Assembly: GCF_015704865.1 (NCBI RefSeq)
Contig: NZ_JADQTO010000012.1
Coordinates: forward strand, 62,001 to 126,000
Reading direction: 5' to 3'
From: Actinoplanes aureus
GTDB taxonomy: Bacteria; Actinomycetota; Actinomycetes; Mycobacteriales; Micromonosporaceae
Length of the DNA stretch: 64,000 nucleotides
The number at the start of each line of letters is the position of its first letter. The first letter of the stretch is position 1. The notes beneath the pieces are model-generated. The model ran no database searches. It was not told the DNA's origin and saw only the letters and a program-made list of their open reading frames with translations. Positions 18,104 to 26,276 of this stretch are shown piece after piece. The position numbers and the translations under genes are program-made.

Positions 18104-18550
18104 GTGGGATTCATCAAGCGTCGTCTTCGTTCGTTCGTCTGGCTCGGTCTGCCCGTGATCGCCGCCGCCGGCCTCTTCTTCGGTCTGCGCGACGGTGGGG
18201 CCGCGTGGAAGGCACATCGCGGCGAGGGGGTGGCCGGCACCTTCGTCGCCACCAGCGCGATGTGCAAGGTCACCGGCGACTCGTGCAGCACCGTCTACGG
18301 CACTTTCACCGCGGCCGACGGCAGTGTCAAACGCGAGGACGTCGTCCTCTACGAGGCGCCGAAGGAGCTTTCCGGCGGCGGTGAGGCGGCCGCGCTGGAC
18401 TCCGGCGCCCCGCACGGGGTCTTCCTGGCTGACGGCGGCTCCTCGTACGTGATGTACACGATCTTCACGGTCGGCGGTGCGCTCGCCGCGATCGCCTGGG
18501 TGCTGTTCCTGGTGACCCGGCTCCGGCGGCGCAGTCAGGTGGCCGCATAG
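18104..18550 (+). CDS. Small membrane protein of unknown function
   Basis: A 148-residue protein starting at a GTG (VGFIKRRLRSF). One hydrophobic helix lies near residues 13-30 and another near 119-138, separated by an extracytoplasmic loop with two cysteines (AMCKVTGDSCSTVYGTF) that could form a disulfide. The C-terminus is basic (TRLRRRSQVAA). I do not recognise the family. It stands alone, divergent from the Hsp70-like gene and upstream of fadH on the same strand but with its own promoter-like gap. Confidence 0.7.
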   Translation: MGFIKRRLRSFVWLGLPVIAAAGLFFGLRDGGAAWKAHRGEGVAGTFVATSAMCKVTGDSCSTVYGTFTAADGSVKREDVVLYEAPKELSGGGEAAALDSGAPHGVFLADGGSSYVMYTIFTVGGALAAIAWVLFLVTRLRRRSQVAA

Positions 18551-18555
18551 GAAAC

Positions 18556-18585
18556 TTGTTGCATAGGTGCTTAGTTGTATAGGGT
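18556..18585 (+). promoter_or_regulatory. Promoter of the dienoyl-CoA reductase gene, leaderless type
   Basis: TTGTTG (18556-18561), an 18-base spacer, TAGGGT (18580-18585), then six bases to the GTG at 18592. No Shine-Dalgarno sequence precedes that GTG, which supports a leaderless transcript. The flanking AT-rich stretch is unusual for this DNA and may also hold a regulator site. Confidence 0.5.
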
Positions 18586-18591
18586 GCGGCG

Positions 18592-20625
18592 GTGACCGCC
18601 TACCCCACCCTGCTCAGCCCCTTGGACCTCGGCCACACGGTGCTGCGGAACCGTGTGGTCATGGGGTCGATGCACACCAAGCTCGAGGACCGGGCCCGCG
18701 ACCTGCCGAAACTCGCCGCGTTCTTCGCCGAACGCGCCCGGGGCGGTGTCGCGCTCATGGTCACCGGCGGGTTCGCGCCCACCTGGCGCGGCTGGCTCGC
18801 CCCGTTCGGCAGCATGATGACCTCGGCCGGTCACGCCCGCGCTCACCGCGTGGTCACCGACGCCGTGCACCAGCACGACGGGAAGATCCTGCTCCAGGTG
18901 CTGCACGCCGGGCGCTACGCGTACCACCCGTTCAGCGCCGGGGCGTCGCGGCGCAAGTCGCCGATCACGCCGTTCAAGCCGCGGGCCATGAGCACCCGCG
19001 AGGTGGATCGCACCGCCGGCGCGTTCGCCCGGGCCGCCGCCCTGGCCCGGCGTGCCGGGTACGACGGCGTGGAGATCATGGGATCCGAGGGATACCTGAT
19101 CAACCAGTTCCTGGCCGCCCGGACCAACGACCGCACCGACCGGTGGGGCGGATCCGCCGAGAACCGGATGCGGTTCCCGCTGGAGATCGTGCGGCGCACC
19201 CGGGACCTGGTCGGCGACGACTTCATCGTGCAGTACCGGATCAGCCTGCTGGACCTCGTCGACGACGCGCAGTCCTGGGAGGAGACCGTCGAGCTCGCGC
19301 TCGGGCTCCAGGAACGCGGCGTGTCGATCCTGAACACCGGGATCGGCTGGCACGAGGCGCGCGTGCCGACCATCGTCACCTCGGTACCCCCGGCCGCGTT
19401 CGCGTGGGTCTCCGGCAAACTGCGGCGCGCGGTGTCCGTACCGGTCATCGCCTCGAACCGGATCAACCGCCCGGAGATCGCCGAGGAGGTGCTCGCCGCC
19501 GGCGACGCCGACCTGGTGTCGATGGCCCGGCCGCTGCTGGCCGACGCGGAATTCGTGCGCAAGGCGGCCGAAGGCCGCGAGCGCGAGATCATCACCTGCA
19601 TTGCCTGCAACCAGGCCTGCCTCGACCACACGTTCCGCAACAAGCGCGCCACCTGCATGCTCAATCCCCGAGCCGGGTACGAGACCGAGCTCGTCCTCGC
19701 ACCCACCAGGACCGTCAAACGGGTCGCCGTCGTCGGCGCCGGGCCGGCCGGACTCGCCGCCGCGGTCGAACTCGCCGGCCGGGGCCACCGGGTCGACCTC
19801 TACGAGGCCGCGGACGCGATCGGCGGACAGTTCCGCCTGGCCGCGCGGATCCCCGGCAAGGAGGACTTCGCACACACCCTGGCGTACTACCAGCACATGA
19901 TCGAGGTCCGCGGGATCACCCTGCACCTCGGCGTACGCGCCGGCGTGGACGACCTGGCCGGCTTCGACGAGGTGGTCATCGCCACCGGGGTCACCCCGCG
20001 AGTGCCGCCGATCCCCGGCGTCACGCACCCGAAGGTCCTCACCTACCAGCAGGTCGTCGGCGAGCGCGCCCCGGTCGGCGACCGGGTCGCCGTCATCGGC
20101 GCCGGCGGGATCGGCTTCGACATCGGCGAGTTCCTGCTGCACGAGCCGGGCGAGCCGGCCGAGCGGTGGCGCGGCCGGTGGGGCGTCGCCGACCCGGAGC
20201 AGCACCGCGGCGGGCTCACCACCCGGGTGAAGGCGCCCGCCCGCCGCGAGATCCACCTGCTGCAACGCAAGTCCACCGCGCTCGGCAAGGGCCTGGGCAA
20301 GACCACCGGCTGGGTGCACCGGGCGACCCTGCAGGACGCCGGCGTGACGATGCTGCGCGGCGTGGAGTACGTACGCGTCGACGACGAGGGCCTGCACATC
20401 ACCGTGCCGAGCGAGCCGGGCGACCCGAAGTCACCGCGCGAGGCCCGCCTGCTGCCGGTGGACACCGTGGTGATCTGCGCCGGCCAGGAGCCGGTACGTG
20501 ACCTCGTCGGCCCGCTCATGGCCAGTGGTGTGTCCGTCCACGTCATCGGCGGCGCCGACGTCGCCGCCGAACTGGACGCGAAACGCGCCATCAAGCAGGC
20601 CACCGAACTCGCCGCCCGACTCTGA
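18592..20625 (+). CDS. fadH: NADPH-dependent 2,4-dienoyl-CoA reductase-type flavoenzyme
   Basis: Iron-sulfur flavoprotein of 677 residues that reduces 2,4-dienoyl-CoA in beta-oxidation of unsaturated acyl chains. An old-yellow-enzyme TIM barrel (about 1-330) is followed by the 4Fe-4S ligand set Cys336, Cys339, Cys343 and Cys355, spaced CX2CX3CX11C exactly as in E. coli FadH. An FAD/NADPH domain follows (VAVVGAGPAGLAAAVELAG near 377, VAVIGAGGIGFDIGEFL near 500). Length matches FadH (672). Next on the strand is a crotonase, fitting a fatty-acid or related acyl-CoA pathway. Related OYE-fusion enzymes act on other enones, so the substrate is inferred. Confidence 0.85.
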   Translation: MTAYPTLLSPLDLGHTVLRNRVVMGSMHTKLEDRARDLPKLAAFFAERARGGVALMVTGGFAPTWRGWLAPFGSMMTSAGHARAHRVVTDAVHQHDGKILLQVLHAGRYAYHPFSAGASRRKSPITPFKPRAMSTREVDRTAGAFARAAALARRAGYDGVEIMGSEGYLINQFLAARTNDRTDRWGGSAENRMRFPLEIVRRTRDLVGDDFIVQYRISLLDLVDDAQSWEETVELALGLQERGVSILNTGIGWHEARVPTIVTSVPPAAFAWVSGKLRRAVSVPVIASNRINRPEIAEEVLAAGDADLVSMARPLLADAEFVRKAAEGREREIITCIACNQACLDHTFRNKRATCMLNPRAGYETELVLAPTRTVKRVAVVGAGPAGLAAAVELAGRGHRVDLYEAADAIGGQFRLAARIPGKEDFAHTLAYYQHMIEVRGITLHLGVRAGVDDLAGFDEVVIATGVTPRVPPIPGVTHPKVLTYQQVVGERAPVGDRVAVIGAGGIGFDIGEFLLHEPGEPAERWRGRWGVADPEQHRGGLTTRVKAPARREIHLLQRKSTALGKGLGKTTGWVHRATLQDAGVTMLRGVEYVRVDDEGLHITVPSEPGDPKSPREARLLPVDTVVICAGQEPVRDLVGPLMASGVSVHVIGGADVAAELDAKRAIKQATELAARL

Positions 20626-20644
20626 GACGACGGAGCACCGACAC

Positions 20645-21454
20645 ATGAGATTCGTGACGACGCGGATCGACGACGCGATCGCCCAGGTCCGCCTGTCGCG
20701 GCCGGACAAGCTCAACGCGCTCACCCTGGACACGCTCGGCGAACTGGTCCGTACCGCGCGGCGGCTGCGGGCCGACCGCACCGTACGCGCGGTCGTGCTC
20801 GCCGGCGAGGGCGACTCGTTCTGCTCCGGACTGGACATTCCGGCGGTGCTGCGTACGCCACGCCGGATCGCCGGCGCCTTCCTCCCGGCGCCCTGGCGCG
20901 GCACCAACCTGTTCCAGGAGGCCTGCTGGGCGTGGCGGCGGATCCCGGTCCCGGTGGTCGCCGCCGTCCACGGGCACTGCTACGGCGGCGGCGTGCAGAT
21001 CGCCCTCGGCGCCGACTTCCGGTTCGCCACCCCCGCCTCGCAGTGGTCGGTGCTGGAAGGCAAGTGGGGCATCATCCCCGACATGACCGGGATGCGGACC
21101 CTGACGGAGGTCGTCGGCCTGGACGTCGCCAAGCGGCTCACCATGACCGCGGAGGAGATCTCCGGAACCGAGGCGGCCCGGCTCGGCCTGGTCACCGAGG
21201 TGCACGACGACCCGATCGTCGCCGCCACCGCGTTCGCGCAGCGGCTCGCCACCAGGTCACCCGACGCCGTCGCGGCCGCCAAGCGCCTGCTCGACGCGGC
21301 GGTCACGTCGAGCGCCCGCCGCACCTTCGCCCGGGAGCGGCGCGAACAGCTGCGCCTGCTCCTGCTGCCGAACACCCGGATCACCCAGCGCGCCGCCATG
21401 AAGCGGACCGAACCCGAGTTCCGGCCGCGCGCCCGGCGATCGGCGTCCTCGTAG
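20645..21454 (+). CDS. Enoyl-CoA hydratase/isomerase (crotonase) family protein
   Basis: A 269-residue crotonase-fold protein acting on CoA thioesters. The oxyanion-hole stretches CSGLDIP and GHCYGGGVQIALGADFRFA are clear. In the position where hydratases carry a catalytic Glu the sequence is GIIPDMTGMRTLTEVVG, so the exact reaction (hydratase or isomerase) cannot be fixed. The ATG at 20645 lies 19 bases after fadH, suggesting one operon; longer upstream frames have no support. The C-terminus is basic. The stop codon overlaps the -10 box of the PadR gene. Confidence 0.9.
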   Translation: MRFVTTRIDDAIAQVRLSRPDKLNALTLDTLGELVRTARRLRADRTVRAVVLAGEGDSFCSGLDIPAVLRTPRRIAGAFLPAPWRGTNLFQEACWAWRRIPVPVVAAVHGHCYGGGVQIALGADFRFATPASQWSVLEGKWGIIPDMTGMRTLTEVVGLDVAKRLTMTAEEISGTEAARLGLVTEVHDDPIVAATAFAQRLATRSPDAVAAAKRLLDAAVTSSARRTFARERREQLRLLLLPNTRITQRAAMKRTEPEFRPRARRSASS

Positions 21455-21457
21455 GCT
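21452..21457 (+). promoter_or_regulatory. Leaderless-type -10 box of the PadR gene inside the crotonase stop
   Basis: TAGGCT, whose first three bases are the crotonase stop codon, lies six bases before the GTG at 21464. No ribosome-binding sequence is present, so a leaderless transcript is likely. Confidence 0.45.
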
Positions 21458-21463
21458 GGTGCC

Positions 21464-22018
21464 GTGTCGCTCCGCAACGCAGTCCTCGCCGCCCTGATCA
21501 ACCGCGAGGCGTCCGGCTACGAACTGGCCAAGCAGTTCCACGTGTCGGTCGCGAACTTCTGGACGGCCACGTCCCAGCAGCTGTACCGCGAGCTGGACAA
21601 GATGGAGAGCGACGGGCTGCTCGCGGCGCGGGTCGTCGCCCAGTCCAAGCGCCCGGACAAGCGGGTCTACTCGATGACCGACGCCGGACGGGCCGCCCTG
21701 CACGAGTTCACCCGCCGGCAACCACGGCCGACGACCGTACGCGATGAGCTCCTGGTCCAGATCGAAGCCCTCGCGCACGCCGACGTGCCCTGCGTCCGCG
21801 CCTCGATCGAGGCCCAGATCGAGTCCAGTACCCGGCGCCTCGCGGCCTACGAGCAACGGCTCAAGGAGATCCTCGGTGACCGCAGCGACGAGGAGTTCCT
21901 GGCCACCGGCCACCGCATCGGCCCCTACCTGACGTTGCAGCGCGGGCTCAGCTTCGAACGGGAGAACATCGCCTGGGGACGGCTGGCACTCGGCGTCCTG
22001 GAGCGCCGCTACGGTTAA
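21464..22018 (+). CDS. PadR-family transcriptional regulator
   Basis: A 184-residue regulator with an N-terminal winged helix (AALINREASGYELAKQF, FWTATSQQLYRELDKMESDG) and the longer C-terminal helical domain of the PadR-s1/Vir class (QIESSTRRLAAYEQRLKEI). It lies 9 bases after the crotonase and 9 before an aminotransferase, each with its own leaderless-type -10, so it may control either neighbour. PadR proteins usually repress adjacent genes on binding a small hydrophobic ligand (family knowledge). Confidence 0.9.
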   Translation: MSLRNAVLAALINREASGYELAKQFHVSVANFWTATSQQLYRELDKMESDGLLAARVVAQSKRPDKRVYSMTDAGRAALHEFTRRQPRPTTVRDELLVQIEALAHADVPCVRASIEAQIESSTRRLAAYEQRLKEILGDRSDEEFLATGHRIGPYLTLQRGLSFERENIAWGRLALGVLERRYG

Positions 22019-22021
22019 GGT
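22016..22021 (+). promoter_or_regulatory. Leaderless-type -10 box of the aminotransferase gene
   Basis: TAAGGT overlaps the PadR stop codon and lies six bases ahead of the GTG at 22028, the same geometry as the preceding gene boundary. Confidence 0.45.
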
Positions 22022-22027
22022 CTCAGC

Positions 22028-23257
22028 GTGAGGATCTCCAGCCGCGCGCAGGCCATCGCACCGTTCCAGGCGATGGAGGTCGCCAAGCATGCCGCGATGC
22101 TGGAGGCGAGTGGTCACCACATCGTCAGGCTGAACGTCGACGAGCCCGGCTTCGGCGCTCCGCCGGTGGTGCGGGCGGCGATGTGCGAGGCGATGGACGG
22201 GCGGCCGATGCCGTCCACGGCGGCTCTCGGCCGGCCCGCGCTGCGCCAGGCGATCGCCGGCTTCTACCGCGACGAGCACGGCATCGAGGTCGACCCGGCC
22301 CGCGTGGTGGTGACCGCGGGCGCCTCGGCCGCCCTGGTGCTGGCCGCCGCCGTCCTGGTCGAGCCGGGTGACGAGGTGATCATCGCCGACCCGTCGCACC
22401 CCGGCGACCGGCAGATCATCGAGAGCTTCGGCGGGATCGTCCGGCTGGTGCCGACCACGCCGGAGACCCGCTTCCAGCTGGACACCGACTCGGTGCGGAC
22501 GCACTGGACGAAGCAGACCCGCGGGGTCATGGTCGCCACCCCGTCCAACCCCACCGGCACCTCGATCCCGACCGGCGAGCTCGCGGCGATCTGCCGCCTG
22601 GCCCGGGTGCACGGCGCCTGGAGCATCGTCGACGAGGTCTACCTGGAGATGAGCGACCGCGACGCGGACGGCCGGGTGCCGCGCACCGCGCTGGCCCTCG
22701 ACCCGGACGTCGTGGTCATCAACAGCTTCTCCAAGTATTTCGGGCTGACCGGCTGGCGGCTCGGCTGGTGCGTGCTCCCGGAGGAGCTGGTACCGGTCGT
22801 CGAGCGGCTGGCGCAGAACTACTACGTCTGCGCCTCGGCCCCGGCACAGGAGGCCGCGCTGGCCTGTTTCACCCCCGAGGCGCTCCAGGTGTGCGAGGAC
22901 CGCCGGGTCGAGTACGCCGCCCGCCGGGCGCTGGTCCTCGACGGACTGGCCCGGATCGGGCTGCCGGTGCCGGTCCCGCCGGACGGCGCGTTCTACTGCT
23001 ACTTCGACGTCAGCGGGACCGGGCTCACCTCGTGGCAGTTCTGCGAGCGGGCGCTGCGGGAGGCGCACGTCGCGCTCACCCCGGGACGGGACTTCGGTAC
23101 GCACAGCGGGGAGACCCACGTCCGCCTCTCCTACACGGCACCCCAGTCGGATCTGCGCGAGGGCCTCACCCGCCTGCTCAAGTTCGTCGCCGGCCTGCCG
23201 GTCAGGTCAACCGTCGCCGGATCCACCACAGGGAGAACCACGACAGGCCGAGCGTGA
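22028..23257 (+). CDS. PLP-dependent aminotransferase, class I/II
   Basis: Cytoplasmic fold-type I aminotransferase of 409 residues. Visible blocks are VTAGASAALVLAAAVLVEPG (cofactor ring), TPSNPTGTSIPTGEL, a conserved acidic strand VDEVYLEMS, and the PLP-lysine region INSFSKYFGLTGWRLGW. The C-terminal small domain ends with HSGETHVRLSYTAP, where Arg binds the substrate carboxylate. Amino-acid specificity cannot be assigned. The last 56 bases overlap the convergent ABC permease gene, and the final 25 or so residues are a low-complexity Thr/Gly/Arg tail beyond the fold. Confidence 0.9.
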   Translation: MRISSRAQAIAPFQAMEVAKHAAMLEASGHHIVRLNVDEPGFGAPPVVRAAMCEAMDGRPMPSTAALGRPALRQAIAGFYRDEHGIEVDPARVVVTAGASAALVLAAAVLVEPGDEVIIADPSHPGDRQIIESFGGIVRLVPTTPETRFQLDTDSVRTHWTKQTRGVMVATPSNPTGTSIPTGELAAICRLARVHGAWSIVDEVYLEMSDRDADGRVPRTALALDPDVVVINSFSKYFGLTGWRLGWCVLPEELVPVVERLAQNYYVCASAPAQEAALACFTPEALQVCEDRRVEYAARRALVLDGLARIGLPVPVPPDGAFYCYFDVSGTGLTSWQFCERALREAHVALTPGRDFGTHSGETHVRLSYTAPQSDLREGLTRLLKFVAGLPVRSTVAGSTTGRTTTGRA

Positions 23258-24218
23258 GCGCGATCAGCACGCCGAACTCGCGCCACTGCAACGCCCAGAA
23301 CCGCGAACCGGGCACGTAGGTCAGCTCCTGGCTCAGATTCTGCGCTTTCAGCCAGCCCGGGCAGGTCTCCCGGTCGCGGGGCGCCTCCGGGCCGCACTGG
23401 GTGGTGTCCGCCGGCCCGGTGAACTCGGCCCCGGTCGAGGTCACCGTGGTGTTCGACAGGACCCAGGCGCCCCGCAGGTCGGGTTCGACGTGGACCCGTA
23501 TCTCCTTGGTGTCCATGCTCATCGAGATCCCGAGCTGGCCGTCCACGTCCAGCGGGACGGTCGTGGTGGCCGGGTCGGCCAGCCACGGGCGTACCACGAG
23601 CGGCCCGGCGAGCTGGAGACCGGCGACCACCAGCAGGGTCACCACCATCGCGGTGAGCGTGCGCCGCAGCAGCAGCCCGGCGGTGACACCCGCCACGAAG
23701 GCCAGCGCCGCGTAACCGACCGGCACGATCCCCCGGGCGCCGAAGACCAGCGGGTTGAGCCGGTCCGCCGACGCCGCGTCGATCGGTTGTGCCCACCGGG
23801 TCAGCATCAGGCTGAGCAGACCGGCGCCGAGCGCGGCGGCCGCCCCGCCGATCAGCAGCTTGACCAGGAGCCAGCGGCCCCGGCCGACGGACTGGCTGAA
23901 GACCATCCGGTACGTCCCGGTCTCCAGCTCCCGGGCGACCAGTGGCGCGCCCCAGAAGATGCCCAGCAGGACCGGCAGCAGGATCAGGGTCACGATGGCG
24001 GCGAGGTGCAGCTCGTACGCCATCCGCGGGCGCAGCGAGTCGAGGAACGTCTCGGCGGCGCCGGCGCAGGCGTCGCCCTGGCAGCCGGTGAACCCGGCCT
24101 GCGCGGCCAGGTCCGTCACCTGTGCCCAGGTCAGCGCCAGGCCGGCCAGCAGCACCAGCAGCAGGGCGCCGGTGACCAGGGCCGGATTGCGGAACTGCCG
24201 CCACGTCATCCAGATCAT
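23202..24218 (-). CDS. ABC-2 type exporter permease
   Basis: Membrane subunit of an ABC exporter, 338 residues with about six hydrophobic segments: one near residues 15-33, then a cluster (IVTLILLPVLLGIFWG, LLIGGAAAALGAGLLSLML, GYAALAFVAGVTAGLLL, MVVTLLVVAGLQLAGPLVV) and a final helix near the C-terminus. The conserved stretch RELETGTYRMVFSQSVGR resembles the coupling region of bacitracin/daptomycin-type permeases. A large extracytoplasmic loop carries two cysteines (DTTQCGPEA, RETCPGW). Its start overlaps the ATPase stop by 4 bases (ATGA). Confidence 0.88.
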   Translation of the reverse strand: MIWMTWRQFRNPALVTGALLLVLLAGLALTWAQVTDLAAQAGFTGCQGDACAGAAETFLDSLRPRMAYELHLAAIVTLILLPVLLGIFWGAPLVARELETGTYRMVFSQSVGRGRWLLVKLLIGGAAAALGAGLLSLMLTRWAQPIDAASADRLNPLVFGARGIVPVGYAALAFVAGVTAGLLLRRTLTAMVVTLLVVAGLQLAGPLVVRPWLADPATTTVPLDVDGQLGISMSMDTKEIRVHVEPDLRGAWVLSNTTVTSTGAEFTGPADTTQCGPEAPRDRETCPGWLKAQNLSQELTYVPGSRFWALQWREFGVLIALTLGLSWFSLWWIRRRLT

Positions 24219-25069
24219 CGCTGTCCCCCCGGGCCGCTCATGTAGGCGAGCACGATGTCCTCCAGGCCGAGCCGGTCCACCTGCCAGGCCGGGTCGTCGA
24301 TCGGTGCGGTGCTGCGCACGATCAGCGTCGACTGCACGTCGGTGTGGCTCTGCTCCACCACGTGCCGCCCGCTGCCCACCTCGGCCGGTTCCCGGCGCGG
24401 CCCGACCAGCCGGTGGTGGCCGGCCAGCAGGTCGTCGACGTCGCCGGCCACCCGGACCCGGGAGCCGACCAGCAGCACCAGGTGGTCGCAGACCCGTTCC
24501 AGGTCGGCGACCAGGTGTGAGGACATGATGATGCTCATGCCCTGCTCGACGGTCAGTTCCATCAGGCCCTGCAGGAAGTTGCGCCGGGCCAGCGGGTCGA
24601 GGGCGGCCACCGGCTCGTCGAGCAGCAGCAGGTCCGGCCGTTTGGCGGCGGCGACGGTCAGGGCCAGCTGGGCGCGCTGGCCGCCGGAGAGCTTGCCGGC
24701 CTTCTGCGCGGGATCCAGGCCGACCTGGGCGATGCGGCGATCGGCCAGCCCGGCGTCCCAGGACGGGTTGAGGTGCGCGCCCATCCGCAGGTGCTCGGCG
24801 ACGGTCAGGCCCGCGTAGACCGGGGTGTCCTGGGCGACGAAACCGACCCGTGGCGAACCGCTGACCGGCCGCTCGCCGAGCGCCTCGATCCGCCCCGTGG
24901 TCGGATCGAGGAGCCCGCAGGCGAGCTGGAGCAGGGTGGACTTGCCGGCGCCGTTCGGACCGACCAGGCCGACGACGTGGCCGGCCGGGATGTCCAGAGT
25001 GCAGTCGGACAGGGCGGTACGCCGGCCGTACCTTTTGGTCAGACCGTCCGCGATCAGCGCGCTAGTCAT
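24215..25069 (-). CDS. ABC exporter ATP-binding protein
   Basis: ATPase of 284 residues energising the permease encoded downstream. Walker A is GPNGAGKSTLLQLACG, the signature is LSGGQRAQLALTVAAAKRPD and Walker B is LLLLDEPVAALD followed by the H-loop in SIIMSSHLVADLERVCD. The C-terminal 70 residues form an accessory domain. It overlaps the GntR stop by 4 bases, so GntR, ATPase and permease form one operon, the standard YtrA/YtrBC-like layout linked to envelope stress or antibiotic export (family knowledge). Confidence 0.93.
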   Translation of the reverse strand: MTSALIADGLTKRYGRRTALSDCTLDIPAGHVVGLVGPNGAGKSTLLQLACGLLDPTTGRIEALGERPVSGSPRVGFVAQDTPVYAGLTVAEHLRMGAHLNPSWDAGLADRRIAQVGLDPAQKAGKLSGGQRAQLALTVAAAKRPDLLLLDEPVAALDPLARRNFLQGLMELTVEQGMSIIMSSHLVADLERVCDHLVLLVGSRVRVAGDVDDLLAGHHRLVGPRREPAEVGSGRHVVEQSHTDVQSTLIVRSTAPIDDPAWQVDRLGLEDIVLAYMSGPGGQR

Positions 25070-25455
25070 GCCCGGGCCTCCGAAAAGGCGCGAAACGTGC
25101 TGAGGAACAGCGCCTCGATGCTCTCGTCGTCCAGGCCGGCCTCGCGGGCCCCGGACAGCCAGCGGTCCAGCTCGCGCCGCAGCGGCTCGTGCTTGCTCAG
25201 CGAGTCACCGCCGAGCGTGCGGGTGACGAAGGTGCCCAGCCCCGGCCGGGCCGTGACCAGGCCCTCGTACTCCAGTTCGCGGTACGCCTTCGACACCGTG
25301 TTCGGATTGATCGCGACCCGGGCCACCACCTCCTTGACGGTCGGCAGCTTGTCGCCCTCGTGCAGGACGCCCAGCCGGAGTGCGTGCCGTACCTGCTGGA
25401 TGAGCTGCATGTACGGCGCGACCCCGGACCGGGAGTCCAGATGAAACTCGATCAC
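25066..25455 (-). CDS. GntR-family regulator, YtrA type
   Basis: A 129-residue repressor: winged helix (YMQLIQQVRHALRLGVLHEG, LPTVKEVVARVAINPNTVSK, AYRELEYEGLVTARPG) plus a short helical C-terminal dimerisation region, the compact YtrA subfamily. The GTG at 25455 is chosen because the family begins VIEFHLDSRSGVAPY and GGGGTGGCGAG precedes it; longer frames run through the operator. It is first in an operon with an ABC exporter and probably autoregulates through the palindrome just upstream. Confidence 0.9.
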   Translation of the reverse strand: MIEFHLDSRSGVAPYMQLIQQVRHALRLGVLHEGDKLPTVKEVVARVAINPNTVSKAYRELEYEGLVTARPGLGTFVTRTLGGDSLSKHEPLRRELDRWLSGAREAGLDDESIEALFLSTFRAFSEARA

Positions 25456-25471
25456 CTCGCCACCCCATTCC

Positions 25472-25485
25472 ACTAGTTGCCTAGT
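25472..25485. promoter_or_regulatory. Palindromic GntR operator candidate
   Basis: ACTAG (25472-25476), TTGC, CTAGT (25481-25485) is a perfect inverted repeat 17 bases upstream of the gntR start, in an AT-richer patch (CTATTGTACTAG on the minus strand) that can hold the -10. This position suits repression of the gntR-ABC operon by its own product. Confidence 0.6.
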
Positions 25486-25511
25486 ACAATAGGGCTGCGA
25501 GGCCGATTCCG

Positions 25512-25931
25512 CTACCGGGCCCGTTCGTCCCAATGACGTAGCTCGGCGTCGATCTCCCGTTGGCTCGCCGCCTGGTCACGCTCGTCCGCGGCCCGTTCCC
25601 GCAGGTCGGCCAGCCGATCACGCTCATCGGCGTACCGGCCGCGCCGTGCGGCCTCCACCTCGCGCTCGTCGGCCCAGTGCTCGCGTTCGCCGACCGCGTG
25701 TTCACGCTGGTCGAGCCGGTGGTCGCGCGCGTCAGCGGCGTCGGTTCGTCGCCGGAGAAGTTCTTCGCGGGAGGTGAGCCGCGACATCTGGGCCTCGAGG
25801 TCGATGTCGCGCTGGTCGGCCGCGGCGTCGCGGGCGGCGGCGATCGCTTCGTTGTCAACGGCCGTCTTCTCGCGGTCCGTCACGCGTCGCTCCCGGTCGA
25901 TGAGAGTGGCCGGTTTTTCGTCACGCTCCAC
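25512..25931 (-). CDS. RD-rich heptad-repeat (coiled-coil) protein
   Basis: A 139-residue protein that is almost entirely Ala, Arg, Asp and Glu. From about residue 60 it follows a seven-residue pattern of the form A-D-x-R-D/E-x-x (units such as ADERDRL, ADLRERA, ADERDQA), predicting one long charged helix or coiled coil. There is no signal or membrane segment. The start is GTG at 25931. Similar RDxAADxRD stretches occur in actinobacterial signalling proteins, sometimes fused to GGDEF or STAS modules; here the gene is free-standing, 21 bases downstream of a STAS gene. Function unknown. Confidence 0.7.
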   Translation of the reverse strand: MERDEKPATLIDRERRVTDREKTAVDNEAIAAARDAAADQRDIDLEAQMSRLTSREELLRRRTDAADARDHRLDQREHAVGEREHWADEREVEAARRGRYADERDRLADLRERAADERDQAASQREIDAELRHWDERAR

Positions 25932-25952
25932 GAGGCGAGCCTAAACCCGCGG

Positions 25953-26276
25953 TCACGGCCGCGGGCCGGACCGAGCCGTGAGCACCTCCAGTACGCCGGT
26001 GATCTGGAGGGTGCGGCGGGTGATCCCGCACGGGTTGGTGACCTGAAACGTGGTGCCGTGCTGGTGCGCCTGCCGCCGGGCCCGGATCAGCGCGTGCACC
26101 CCGGTGGAGTCGCAGAACTCCAGGTTCGTGACATCGATGACCAGCCCTCCCGGGCCGGCCTCGGTCAGCGTACGGGTGACGTGCTGATCGAGCAGGCCCG
26201 CCGTGGCGACGTCCAGGTCGCCGGCGAGGGTGAGGGTGGTCGGCCCGTTGCGGGCGGTGTGCCTGACGATGTTCAT
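25953..26276 (-). CDS. STAS-domain anti-sigma factor antagonist
   Basis: A 107-residue STAS protein of the SpoIIAA/RsbV class. The core strand-helix VIDVTNLEFCDSTGVHALIR contains the phosphorylatable Ser (CDSTG). It overlaps the start of its own upstream neighbour, an RsbW-like ATPase, by 4 bases, so the two form a partner-switch pair: the kinase phosphorylates this protein, and the unphosphorylated form captures the kinase. No sigma-B-type factor is adjacent. Confidence 0.92.
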   Translation of the reverse strand: MNIVRHTARNGPTTLTLAGDLDVATAGLLDQHVTRTLTEAGPGGLVIDVTNLEFCDSTGVHALIRARRQAHQHGTTFQVTNPCGITRRTLQITGVLEVLTARSGPRP

